Position numbers and translations under genes: made by a program. A model generated the notes under the pieces. The model did not search any database and was not told the DNA's origin. It was given only the letters and a program-made list of their open reading frames with translations. Source: CAIWHR01 sp963843595 (GTDB taxonomy: Bacteria; Pseudomonadota; Gammaproteobacteria; Burkholderiales; Casimicrobiaceae). Taken from it: 64,000 nt of DNA. Below are positions 47,561 through 56,739 of the stretch, one piece after another; within the stretch, counting starts at the first letter, position 1, and every line of letters starts with the position of its first letter. The stretch is from NCBI GenBank assembly GCA_963843595.1, contig CAWJLG010000017.1, positions 62,001 through 126,000 of the forward strand. Direction: 5' to 3'.

Positions 47561-48928
47561 ATGCGCGAACGCACGCTGTTGCTTCGCCACGCGGCGGTGG
47601 TCGCGACCATGGACGACGCTGGGCGCGAGATCCGGGATGGTGCGGTACTCGTTCGCGGGCACGCGATCGAAGCGGTCGGCCCGTCGGCGACACTGCCCGA
47701 TACCGCCGACGAAGTCATCGACTGCCGCCACCACGTCGTGATGCCGGGACTCGTCAACACGCACCATCACCTCTACCAGACGCTCACGCGGGCACTTCCC
47801 GCCGCACAGGACGCGGACCTCTTCGGCTGGCTCGGAGTCCTCTACCCGGTCTGGGGACGGATGACGCCGGAGATGCTGCACGTCTCGGCGCTGACCGGGC
47901 TCGCCGAGCTCGTGCTTTCCGGCTGCACGACGACGAGCGACCACCTGTACCTGTTCCCGAACGGCAGCCGCCTCGACGACACGATCGGCGCCGCGCGGGC
48001 GATCGGCGTCCGCTTTCATGCGTGCCGCGGCAGCATGAGCGTCGGCGAGAGCGCCGGCGGACTGCCGCCGGATGCGCTGGTCGAGCGCGAGGACGCGATC
48101 CTCGCCGACTGCGAGCGCGTCATCGATGCGTTCCACGACCCGCGACCGCATGCGATGCTGCGGGTCGCGCTCGCGCCCTGCTCGCCGTTCTCGGTGTCGC
48201 GCGACCTGATGCGCGAATCGGCAACGCTGGCCCGTGCCCGCGGCGTGCGCCTGCACACGCATCTGGCCGAGAACGACGACGACGTCCGCTACAGCCGCGA
48301 GCGGTTCGGCGCCACGCCGGCCGAGTACGCCGACGCGCTCGGCTGGACCGGACCCGACGTGTGGCACGCGCACTGCGTCAAACTCGATTTGCCCGGAATC
48401 GTCCGGTTCGCTGCGACCGGCACCGGTGTGGCGCACTGCCCGTCGTCGAACATGCGGCTCGGCTCCGGGATCGCGCCCGTACGTGCCATGCTCGACGCCG
48501 GTGTCCGCGTCGGTCTGGGCGTCGATGGCAGCGCATCGAACGACGCGTCGCATCTGCTCGCCGAAACGAGGCAGGCAATGCTGCTGCAACGCACCGGCCG
48601 CGGCACGGCGGCGCTTTCGGCACGCGAGGCGCTCGCGATCGCGACCCGCGGTGGCGCCGCCGTGCTCGGCCGCGACGACATCGGACAGATCGCGCCGGGA
48701 ATGGCCGCCGACCTCGTCGCCTTCGACCTCGACGCCCCCGCGTACGCCGGGGCCGCGGAGCACGACCCCGTTGCGGCACTGGTCTTCTGCGCCCCGCAGA
48801 CCGTCGCGCTGTCGGTGATCCAGGGTCGCGTCGTGGTCCGCGACGGACGGCTCGTCACGGTCGACCTGCAGCCGCTCCTCGAACGCCACCGCGCACTGGC
48901 GCGCGAGCTCGCGCGCGGCGAGCGCTAG
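47561..48928 (+). CDS. 8-oxoguanine deaminase-like amidohydrolase
   Basis: A 455-residue metal-dependent deaminase of the cytosine/guanine deaminase (AtzB/TrzN) branch. Metal ligands are in VNTHHHLYQTLTR, LHTHLAE, HAHCVKL and LGVDGSASND. RGSMSVGESAGGLPPDALVE and PCSPFSVSRDLMRESATLAR resemble the Pseudomonas enzyme Pa0142, shown to deaminate 8-oxoguanine to urate. I rate that substrate as likely but unproven; isocytosine-like or methylated purines are alternatives. It follows the importer permease by four bases and precedes an FAD oxidoreductase by nine. Confidence 0.87.
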   Translation: MRERTLLLRHAAVVATMDDAGREIRDGAVLVRGHAIEAVGPSATLPDTADEVIDCRHHVVMPGLVNTHHHLYQTLTRALPAAQDADLFGWLGVLYPVWGRMTPEMLHVSALTGLAELVLSGCTTTSDHLYLFPNGSRLDDTIGAARAIGVRFHACRGSMSVGESAGGLPPDALVEREDAILADCERVIDAFHDPRPHAMLRVALAPCSPFSVSRDLMRESATLARARGVRLHTHLAENDDDVRYSRERFGATPAEYADALGWTGPDVWHAHCVKLDLPGIVRFAATGTGVAHCPSSNMRLGSGIAPVRAMLDAGVRVGLGVDGSASNDASHLLAETRQAMLLQRTGRGTAALSAREALAIATRGGAAVLGRDDIGQIAPGMAADLVAFDLDAPAYAGAAEHDPVAALVFCAPQTVALSVIQGRVVVRDGRLVTVDLQPLLERHRALARELARGER

Positions 48929-48937
48929 AATCCGGTC

Positions 48938-50122
48938 ATGGAGACCTTCGATTTCGTCGTCGTCGGCGGCGGGGTGATCGGCACGTCGATCGCCTGTCAC
49001 CTGGCGCGCTTCGGCGCCTCGCGCGTGCTCCTGCTCGAGCGCGGCCAGCTGGGCGGCGGCACGACGGCGCAATCGTCGTGCGTATTGCGCACCCACTATT
49101 CGGTGCCCGAGAACGTCGCGCTCGCGAAAGCGGGGCTCGCGATATTCGGCGACTTCGCGAACTACCTCGAGGACCCCGAGGCCGATTGCGGGTTCAACCG
49201 CTGCGGCCTCATGATCGTCGCGCCGCCGACCGAGCGGATGACGGCGCTGCGGGAGACGCTCGCCGTCGAGCGCAGCCTCGGCATCGACGCGCGTGAGATC
49301 GGCGTCGACGACGCGAAGCGGATCCATCCGCTGCTGAACTTCGACGACATCGCGGCGATCGGCTGGGAGCCCGATGCCGGCTATGCCGACGCCTATCTCA
49401 CGCTGTCGGCGTACGTGCGGGCGGCGCGCCGGCGCGGGGCCGTGATCCGCGAGAACGTCGGCGTCACGGGTCTCCTGCGCGCGGGCAACTACGTGACCGG
49501 CGTGAAGACCACGCAGGGCGACATCGCCGCCGGCACCGTCATCTGCGCGCAGAACATCTGGTCGCGCGAGGTCGCGGCGTGGACCGGCATCGAACTGCCG
49601 TTGACGCTGTCCCGGCATGCCGTGTTCACGCTGGAGAGCGACACCGCGTACACGCGCCGGCTGCCCGTCGTGAAAGACCTGGCATCGCCGGGCAAGCTCT
49701 ACTTCCGCGGCTATGGCGGGCGGCAGGTGCTCGTCGGCGACGGCAACGAAGGTGAGACGATCGCCGCGCCCGACATCGAGCAGGCCGACGTTCCGCTCGA
49801 CTACGTCCTCGACATCGGCGAGCAGCTCGGTCACCGCGTGCCGGCGTTCGCGGAGGCCGGTCTCGCCCGCTCGTGGACCGGTGTCTACGATGTCACGCCG
49901 GACTGGAACCCCGTGCTCGGCCCGCTCCCCGGCATCGGCGGCCTGCTCGTCGCGTACGGGTTCTCGGGCCACGGCTTCAAGCTGTCGCCGATCGTGGGCC
50001 GGATCGTCGCGCAGACGGCGCTCGGCATGCCGGCCGACATCCCGCTCGCGCCGTACGCCATCGAGCGCTTTCGCGACGGGCGCCTCCTGACCGGCCGTTA
50101 CGGCGTAGGCGCGGTGTCCTGA
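48938..50122 (+). CDS. FAD-dependent oxidoreductase, sarcosine/glycine oxidase-like (DAO family)
   Basis: A 394-residue flavoprotein. VVVGGGVIGTSIACHLARFG is the FAD-binding fold, and SCVLRTHYSVPENVALAKAG and SGHGFKLSPIVG are typical of the DAO/SoxB family. It lacks the covalent-FAD cysteine region of monomeric sarcosine oxidase that I could verify. The reaction is probably oxidation of an N-substituted amine or amino acid, perhaps a product of the deaminase step. It lies nine bases after the deaminase gene. Confidence 0.85.
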   Translation: METFDFVVVGGGVIGTSIACHLARFGASRVLLLERGQLGGGTTAQSSCVLRTHYSVPENVALAKAGLAIFGDFANYLEDPEADCGFNRCGLMIVAPPTERMTALRETLAVERSLGIDAREIGVDDAKRIHPLLNFDDIAAIGWEPDAGYADAYLTLSAYVRAARRRGAVIRENVGVTGLLRAGNYVTGVKTTQGDIAAGTVICAQNIWSREVAAWTGIELPLTLSRHAVFTLESDTAYTRRLPVVKDLASPGKLYFRGYGGRQVLVGDGNEGETIAAPDIEQADVPLDYVLDIGEQLGHRVPAFAEAGLARSWTGVYDVTPDWNPVLGPLPGIGGLLVAYGFSGHGFKLSPIVGRIVAQTALGMPADIPLAPYAIERFRDGRLLTGRYGVGAVS

Positions 50123-50278
50123 GCCCTTCGCGCCCGCGAACCCGGCGGCAAAGGGTGCGGCGAGGACGCTCCATCGGCCGGTCCTTCGCGCGCGCGCGCC
50201 GTGGCGCAGGCGGACGCCATCCGGCATAATCCCGCGCAGCCGCCGCAGCCGCGGCGCGTCGTTTTGGGGGGGAGTTCC

Positions 50279-51250
50279 ATGGCATTCAGATTCAGGACGG
50301 CGGCGATCGCGCTCGCCGCCGGGGTCGCATTCTCGGCGGGTGCGCTGGCGCAGGACCGCGTGTTCTTCGGCATCGCCACCGGCGGAACGGGTGGCACGTA
50401 CTACCCGCTCGGCGGGATGCTCGCGCAGCTCATTTCCAACAAGGTGACGATCAGCGGCAAGAAACTTTCGGCCACCGCCGAGACGGCCGGAGCGTCGGTC
50501 GCCAACGCTCAGCTCCTCGGACGCAAGGACATCGAAAGCGCGTTCGTCGCAGCCGACATCCTCGACGCCGCCTACACCGGCAAGGGACAGTTCGAGGGCA
50601 AGCCGCTGAAGAACCTGCGCGCGCTCGGCGCGCTGTATCCCGAGCAGGTGCAACTCGTTACCGCGGCGAAATCCAACATCCGGACGTTCAGGGATCTGAA
50701 AGGCAAGAGCGTGTCCTCCGGCTCGCCGGGCTCGGGCCAGTGGCAGCTCCTGGGCGATCTGCTCGAAGCATACGGGATGACGCGCAAGGACATCGGCGAG
50801 GATCTTTCCTCTTTTGCGCAGTCGGTGGACAAGATCAAGGACGGCAACCTCGTCGCCTCGCTGATCACCGCCGGCGCGCCGACCTCGTCGATCACCGACC
50901 TCGCCAACAGCCACGACGTGCGGATCGTCCCGCTCGCGGGCCCCGAGATCGAGGCCATGCGCAAGAAGCAGCCGTACTACGCCAACGTGCAGCTGCCCGC
51001 GAACACGTACAAGGGCCAGACCGCGCCGGTCGACACGCTCGCCGTGATGGCGATCTGGGCGACGCACGACGGGCTCTCGGACCAGATGGCGTACGAAGTG
51101 ACCAAGGCGCTCTTCGAGAACACCGAGACGCTCGGCCAGGTGCACCCGAAGGGCAAGGAAATCTCGCTCAAGACGGCGCTGCTGTCGGTGTCGATCCCGC
51201 TGCACCCGGGCGCGGAGAAGTATTACCGCGAGAAGGGGCTCATCAAGTGA
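50279..51250 (+). CDS. TRAP transporter binding protein, TAXI family
   Basis: A 323-residue periplasmic protein with signal peptide RTAAIALAAGVAFSAGALA. IATGGTGGTYYPLGGMLAQL is the defining TAXI motif, and LKGKSVSSGSPGSGQWQLLG follows in the second lobe. GGGGGGAG precedes the ATG. The stop overlaps the start of the DUF1850 gene. It delivers an unknown ligand (glutamate-like compounds in the few studied cases) to the fused TRAP permease downstream. Confidence 0.9.
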   Translation: MAFRFRTAAIALAAGVAFSAGALAQDRVFFGIATGGTGGTYYPLGGMLAQLISNKVTISGKKLSATAETAGASVANAQLLGRKDIESAFVAADILDAAYTGKGQFEGKPLKNLRALGALYPEQVQLVTAAKSNIRTFRDLKGKSVSSGSPGSGQWQLLGDLLEAYGMTRKDIGEDLSSFAQSVDKIKDGNLVASLITAGAPTSSITDLANSHDVRIVPLAGPEIEAMRKKQPYYANVQLPANTYKGQTAPVDTLAVMAIWATHDGLSDQMAYEVTKALFENTETLGQVHPKGKEISLKTALLSVSIPLHPGAEKYYREKGLIK

Positions 51251-51795
51251 TGCGCGCGTCCGGTCGCGGCGCGGCGGCCCCGCGGCGCGACCGGATGGCA
51301 GGTGCGCATCGGCTCGCCAACGCGGCGAACGCCGCGCTCGTGTGTGCGTTGGCGGCCTCCTGGATCGCCCCGGCAAGCGGCGCCGCCCCGGCGCTTTGCC
51401 TGGTCGTCGCGGCGGCACCCTCGGGTGAAGCACTCGACGTCATTGAATTGGACGCGGGCGCGACACGGTTTACGCTCGAATACCTTCATTCCGTCACGCG
51501 CACGCCCGTCGTCGAGACCTACCGCGCGTCTGCCGAGCACATCACCCAGACGTCGATCAGCTTCACCGAACACGGACCCGGCTTGCCCACCGAGGGTACC
51601 GACGGCGAACGCTGGGAGCACCATGACGGCCGCTTCGTGGTGACGATGAATCGCACGTTCACGACGATCCGCATGCGCGTGCACGCCGACCAGCAACCGC
51701 TGCTCGCCGCCGCCGGCCGCAGCGTCGCGCTCGCACAGTGGGGCAACCGCGCGCTCGAATTGCACGCCGGACGCTGCCCGGCGCAACCGCAATGA
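51250..51795 (+). CDS. DUF1850 protein, TRAP-associated
   Basis: A 181-residue protein with an N-terminal hydrophobic segment (NAALVCALAASWIAPASGAA) and a beta-rich DUF1850 domain (FTLEYLHSVTRTPVVETYRA and FTEHGPGLPTEG). DUF1850 genes are typically wedged between TAXI and fused TRAP permease genes, exactly as here, with TGATG and ATGA overlaps on both sides. It is presumably an accessory of the transporter, facing the periplasm. Confidence 0.82.
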   Translation: MRASGRGAAAPRRDRMAGAHRLANAANAALVCALAASWIAPASGAAPALCLVVAAAPSGEALDVIELDAGATRFTLEYLHSVTRTPVVETYRASAEHITQTSISFTEHGPGLPTEGTDGERWEHHDGRFVVTMNRTFTTIRMRVHADQQPLLAAAGRSVALAQWGNRALELHAGRCPAQPQ

Positions 51796-54038
51796 CCGCG
51801 ACGCCGCATCCGCACGGCGGATCCATTGCCGACGTCGTCGAGACGGTCTCCGCCGAGAAGCAGGCGGAACTGATTCGCGAGTACGACGCCGAATCGAATT
51901 TCAGGAAGCTCGTCGGCCCGGTCGGCTTGCTGGTCACCACCCTCGCCGTCACGCTGTCGGTGTTCCACATCTACACGGCAGGCTTCGGACTGCTGGTCGA
52001 GATCAAGCACCGGGCCTTCCACCTGTCGCTGGTGCTGGCGCTGATCTTCCTCGTCTTCCCCCGTCCGCGGCTTCCCGGCGAGACGCGCCTCGCCGTCCGC
52101 GCATGGGGGTGGGGCGCACTGTTCGCGGCGTTCTACGTCTACCTCGCGTGGGATCTCGTCGCACGGATGACGGCGACCGGCGAACTGGTCAATGGCTGGC
52201 CGTTTCTCGTGGTCGTCGTCGCCATCGCGCTGATGTCGCTGCCGTTCCCGCAATTCGGCGGCGAAGGCGACCGCACGTCGTGGACGGACTGGCCGCTCGC
52301 CATTGCTGCGTCCGGTGTGTCGCTGTACTTCCTGTTCTTCTTCGACGACGTGTTCATCAAGCGCGTCGGCTCGCCGATCGCGCAGGACTACATGATGGGC
52401 GTGCTCGCGATCATCATGGTGATGGAGGCGACGCGACGCACGATGGGCCCGCTGCTGCCGGTCATCGGGATGACCTGCCTGCTGTACGCGCTGCTGGGCC
52501 GCTGGATGCCCGGGATCCTGGCCCACCGCGGCTACTCGGTCGTGCGCGTGGTCAACCACATCTACATCGGCACCGAGGGCATCTACGGGATCGCGGTCGG
52601 CGTGGTCGCGACCTACGTGTTCCATTTCGTGCTCTTCGGCATCCTCGCGCAGATGACGGGACTCGGTCGCCTCTTCATGGATCTCGCGACGATCGTCGCG
52701 GGCCGATTCTCCGGTGGCCCGGCCAAGGTTTGCGTGGTCTCGTCCGGCATGTTCGGCATGATTTCCGGATCCGCCATCGCAAACGCGGTGACGACCGGGT
52801 CGCTCACGATTCCGCTGATGAAGAAGTACGGCTTCTCGCCCCGCTTCGCCGCCGCCGTCGAGGCCTCGGCCTCCTGCGGCGGTCAGGTGACGCCGCCGGT
52901 GATGGGCGCCTCGGCGTTCGTGATGGCCGAACTCCTCGGCGTGCCGTACAAGGAGCTCGTGATCATCGCGATCATCCCGGCGCTGTTCCACTACTTCGCC
53001 TGCCTGACGATGGTGCACCTGGAGGCGAAGCGACTGAAGCTCGCCGGCGTCGAGGCGCACCTGATCCCGCGCCTGTCCCGCGTGATCGGCGAGAGCTGGC
53101 ACCTGGTGTTCCCGCTCGTGGCGCTGGTGACGATGCTGCTGCTCGACTTCACGCCGTTTCTCGCCGCGTTCTGGGGCATCATGCTGTGCATCGGCTGCTC
53201 GTACATCCCGTGGGTCACGCGCAAGCTGAAATGGGGTCGGCTGCAGGGGCAGACGCTGACGTGGGGACCGCTGATCGAAGGGCTGCGCGAAGGCGCCAAG
53301 TACGCGCTGGCCATCGGGGCCGCGTGCGCATGCGTCGGGCTCATCCTCGGCACGCTGACGCTCTCCGGTCTCGGCTTCAAGTTCTCGGGCGCGGTCGTCG
53401 AGCTCGCGAGCTCGGTGGCCGACGGCGTCCGCGCCGTGGATCCGACCGGTCTCGTCACGGTGAACGGCGGCAAGGTGTTCTTCGGCCTGCTGTTCGTCGC
53501 GATCGCGTGCATTCTGATGGGCACCGGCATTCCGACGACGCCGACCTACATCATTCTCGCGTCGATCGCCGCGCCGGCGCTGGGCACCCTCGGCGTGCCG
53601 CTGGTGGCGACGCATTTCTTCGTCTTCTACTACGGTGTGCTCGCCGACGTGACGCCGCCGGTCGCGCTCGCGGCCTACGCTGCAGCCGGCATCGCCGGCT
53701 CCGAGCCGATGCGCACCGGACTCACCGCGTTCCGGCTCTCGATGGGCAAGGCGCTGGTCCCGTTCATGTTCGTCTATACGCCGAGCCTGCTGTTCCTGCA
53801 GTTCGAGTGGCCGGCGTTCGTGTCGGGCATTCTGTGCGGTGTGCTCGGCATCGTCGCGCTGTCGGCGGCCTACATCGGCTATTTCCGCACCTCGCTCGGC
53901 CACTGGGAGAAGGCGGCGCTGACCGCGGCCGGCCTCGTGCTGGTGTTCAACAATTTCTGGGCCAACATCGCCGGCAGCGCGGCGGTGCTGGTCCTGTTCG
54001 CCGCCAACGCGCTGCAGGCGCGGCGGCGCCATCGCTGA
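51792..54038 (+). CDS. TRAP transporter permease, fused small and large subunits
   Basis: A 748-residue membrane protein combining the four-helix DctQ-like and twelve-helix DctM-like parts. The large part contains GMFGMISGSAIANAVTTGSL and ASCGGQVTPPVMGASAFVMA, the two scoop motifs, and GTGIPTTPTYIILASIAAPA near the second repeat. Such 4TM/12TM fusions pair with TAXI binding proteins and use the sodium gradient. The start overlaps the DUF1850 stop (ATGA). Confidence 0.92.
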   Translation: MTATPHPHGGSIADVVETVSAEKQAELIREYDAESNFRKLVGPVGLLVTTLAVTLSVFHIYTAGFGLLVEIKHRAFHLSLVLALIFLVFPRPRLPGETRLAVRAWGWGALFAAFYVYLAWDLVARMTATGELVNGWPFLVVVVAIALMSLPFPQFGGEGDRTSWTDWPLAIAASGVSLYFLFFFDDVFIKRVGSPIAQDYMMGVLAIIMVMEATRRTMGPLLPVIGMTCLLYALLGRWMPGILAHRGYSVVRVVNHIYIGTEGIYGIAVGVVATYVFHFVLFGILAQMTGLGRLFMDLATIVAGRFSGGPAKVCVVSSGMFGMISGSAIANAVTTGSLTIPLMKKYGFSPRFAAAVEASASCGGQVTPPVMGASAFVMAELLGVPYKELVIIAIIPALFHYFACLTMVHLEAKRLKLAGVEAHLIPRLSRVIGESWHLVFPLVALVTMLLLDFTPFLAAFWGIMLCIGCSYIPWVTRKLKWGRLQGQTLTWGPLIEGLREGAKYALAIGAACACVGLILGTLTLSGLGFKFSGAVVELASSVADGVRAVDPTGLVTVNGGKVFFGLLFVAIACILMGTGIPTTPTYIILASIAAPALGTLGVPLVATHFFVFYYGVLADVTPPVALAAYAAAGIAGSEPMRTGLTAFRLSMGKALVPFMFVYTPSLLFLQFEWPAFVSGILCGVLGIVALSAAYIGYFRTSLGHWEKAALTAAGLVLVFNNFWANIAGSAAVLVLFAANALQARRRHR

Positions 54039-54154
54039 CGTTGCACCGTGTTCCGGTCGGGGCGTCGGCAGCCTACACCGCATCGACGGCTGCGGTCCGG
54101 TGTGGTGGTCCCGGTCGCGGTGCAACGCGCTGACGCGGCAAACCGGAGGTGATC

Positions 54155-55550
54155 ATGGATGCGATCTGGACAACCGCCCGCGACCTGGCCTGCCGGATTG
54201 CGACAGGTGACTTGTCCGCGGCCGACGCCGTCGAGGCGAGCCTCGAGCGGCTGGCCGCGACCGAGCCTGCGCTCCATTCGTTTGTCAGCGTGCTTGCCGA
54301 CGAGGCGCGCCGCGACGCCCGCGACGCCGACCGCAGGCGCAAGCTCGGCGAACGGCTCCCGCCCCTGCACGGGGTTCCCGTGTCGGTGAAGGATCTCATC
54401 GCCGTCGGCGGCGCGCGCTTCACCTTCGGCTCGCGCAGCATGGCCGACAACATCGCGTCCGCCGACGCAGTGGCCGTCGAGCGGCTGCGGCGCGCCGGCG
54501 CGGTGATCATCGGCAAGACGACGACCAGCGAATACGGTTGCAAGGCGGTCGGCGATTCGCCGCTGACGGGCAGCACGCGCAATCCGTGGAATCCCGCGAT
54601 GACCGCCGGCGGCTCGAGCGCCGGCGCCGCGTCGAGCGTCGCGGCCGGCGTCACCGCGATCGGCGTGGGCACCGACGGCGGCGGCTCGATCCGCATTCCT
54701 GCGGCGCTGTGCGGGCTCGTGGGCGTGAAGGCGCAATTCGGCCGCGTCCCCGTGTTTCCCGTCGCCGCGACGCCGACCCTCGCCCACGTCTGTCCGATCG
54801 CGCGCGACGTCCGCGACGCGGCGCTCCTGCTGCAGGCCATGGCCGGCTACGACGCGCGCGATCCGCACTCGGCGCCGGTTCCGGTTCCGGACTTTCTCGA
54901 CTGCGTGTGAGCGTGATCCGCGGTCGCTGCGCATCGCGTGGTCGGCGACCTACGGCTACGCCCCCGCAGCGCCGGAAGTCGTCGCGATCGCGCAGGCGGC
55001 CGCGCGGACGTTCGCCACGCTGGGATGCACGGTGGACGAAGTCGACGCGCCGTTCGGCGAGGACTCCGCCGATCTCTGGACCGCCGAGTTCTATGCCGGC
55101 GTGGGTGCGCGTCTGGGCCCGGTTCTGGCGTCGCGGCGCGATCTGCTGGATCCCGAGGTCGCGGCGATCGTCGAACACGCGCTCGCGCTCCCCGCCGCGG
55201 AATACTACCGGTCCATCGCCGGTCGCTACGCCTTCCGCGAACGCGTGCGCACGTTCTTCGATCGCTACGATCTGCTGCTGTCGCCGACGCTGCCCGTGGC
55301 CGGCGTCGATGCGGGCATCACCGTTCCGCACGGGATGGAAGGCCGCAACCTCGTCACGTGGGTCTGCTACACGTACCCGTTCAACCTGACCGGGCAACCG
55401 GCCGCATCGATTCCCGCCGGCTTCACCGCGGACGGGCTGCCGGTCGGGCTGCAGTTGGTCGCACGCGCGTGGCGCGAAGAGGATCTTTTCACCGCTGCGG
55501 CGGCGCTCGAGGCCGCGCGCCCGTGGACGCTCCGTCGGCCGTCCCTGTAG
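54155..55550 (+). CDS. amidase signature-family enzyme (frameshifted)
   Basis: A 464-residue amidase after repair. The Ser-cisSer-Lys triad is in VPVSVKDLIAVGG (lysine) and TAGGSSAGAASSVAAG, and VGTDGGGSIRIPAALCGLVG is the signature. One extra T at about 54908 creates a TGA after FLDCV; removing it continues ERDPRSLRIAWSATYGYAP, and the C-terminal half then runs normally to 55550. GGAGG lies six bases before the ATG at 54155. It would hydrolyse an amide or release ammonia from a ring-opened product of the upstream genes, which is an inference from position. Confidence 0.87.
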
Positions 55551-55559
55551 CCGCCCGCA

Positions 55560-56441
55560 TCAGGTGTGCGGCGCCTGCGTCTCCCGCGGCTCGACGTGGA
55601 TCGTCACGCTGGCGCGCGCCAGCCTGGCCATCACCGCCGCCTCGATGCGGTCGCACAGCCGATGCGACTCCTCGACGGTCATCGCGCCCGGGACGAGCAG
55701 GTGGAATTCGACGAACCGGCGCGAGCCCGCCTTGCGCGTGCGCAACGCATGCCAGCTCGCATCCGGCGGCAGCTCGTCTGCGATGGCGCGCTCGGCCTCC
55801 CTCACCTCGCCCGACGGCAGCGCGGCGTCCATCAGCCCGTCGGCCGAGCGGCGCATGAGTCCGAACCCCGTGAACAGGATGTGGATCGCGACCGCGACGG
55901 CCATGATCGGGTCGAGGATCGCCCACGATGGCATCAGCATCACGACGACGAGTCCGCCAAGCACGCCGACGGACGTCCAGACGTCGGTCAGCAGGTGCCT
56001 GGCATCGGCCTCGATCGTGATGCTGTCGTGCTGGCGGGCAACTTTCAGCATCGTTCGCGCCGTCGCGAAGTTCATCGCGCCGGCGACAAATGCGACGGCG
56101 AGCCCGGGGCCGAGGTTCTCGAGCGGCTGCGGGTGCAGGAGGCGCTGCACGGCCGTCCAGATGATCGCCACTGCCGCGAAGAGAATCAGCGCACCTTCGA
56201 CGCCGCTCGCGAAATATTCTGCCTTGTCGTGTCCGTAGGTGTGCCGGTCGTCCGCGGGCTGGTGCGCAAGCGTGAGCGCGCCCAGCGCCACGAGCCCGGC
56301 GGCGAGGTTCACGAACGCCTCTAGCGCGTCCGACCACAGGCTGACCGAGTGCGTCAGGTACCAGGCGCCGAACTTGAGCACGATCGTCGCGAGCGACGTC
56401 GCGATCGACAGCAGCGCCATCCGGCGTACGGCTTTGGTCAT
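55560..56441 (-). CDS. cation diffusion facilitator (CDF) metal transporter
   Basis: A 293-residue metal/proton antiporter. Six helices are visible; HSVSLWSDALEAFVNLAAG and EADARHLLTDVWTSVGVLGG carry the paired metal-site residues, and TYGHDKAEYFASGVEG is the cytoplasmic loop after helix 2. The C-terminal domain (about residues 205-290) contains a histidine near SHRLCDRIE. Substrate may be zinc, iron or manganese. The frame continues upstream, but the ATG at 56441 gives the usual length. Confidence 0.9.
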   Translation of the reverse strand: MTKAVRRMALLSIATSLATIVLKFGAWYLTHSVSLWSDALEAFVNLAAGLVALGALTLAHQPADDRHTYGHDKAEYFASGVEGALILFAAVAIIWTAVQRLLHPQPLENLGPGLAVAFVAGAMNFATARTMLKVARQHDSITIEADARHLLTDVWTSVGVLGGLVVVMLMPSWAILDPIMAVAVAIHILFTGFGLMRRSADGLMDAALPSGEVREAERAIADELPPDASWHALRTRKAGSRRFVEFHLLVPGAMTVEESHRLCDRIEAAVMARLARASVTIHVEPRETQAPHT

Positions 56442-56739
56442 GGGCGAGCGGCAGCGGCGACGGCGTGCGTGCGGCCGGGACGGCCGACGCGGCACCGCAG
56501 CACAGCCGTCATGGTAACGGTGGTTCTGCGCGGAAAAGTTAAGCAAGATCAAGCGACTCGCGATCGCAGCCGCTTTCCCCGTTCCCGGTGATGGCGCTCG
56601 CGATCACCGCCACGGGGAACCTCGCGCCGAAATCGCGGTCGTTGAAGAAATGGGGAGACCGTGCCGCCCAACGGCCGGATAATGTCCTGCAACACCACAT
56701 TCGTCGTCCCGATCAACCCCGGACGCTCGACCAACGAAC

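Noticed and set aside
47459..51433. A 1324-codon minus-strand frame
   Set aside because: An antisense shadow of the deaminase, oxidase and TAXI genes in GC-rich DNA; composition is low-complexity and no domain is recognisable.
51519..54125. An 868-codon minus-strand frame rich in histidine, arginine and aspartate
   Set aside because: It mirrors the third-position bias of the TRAP permease on the other strand; no start signal or family.
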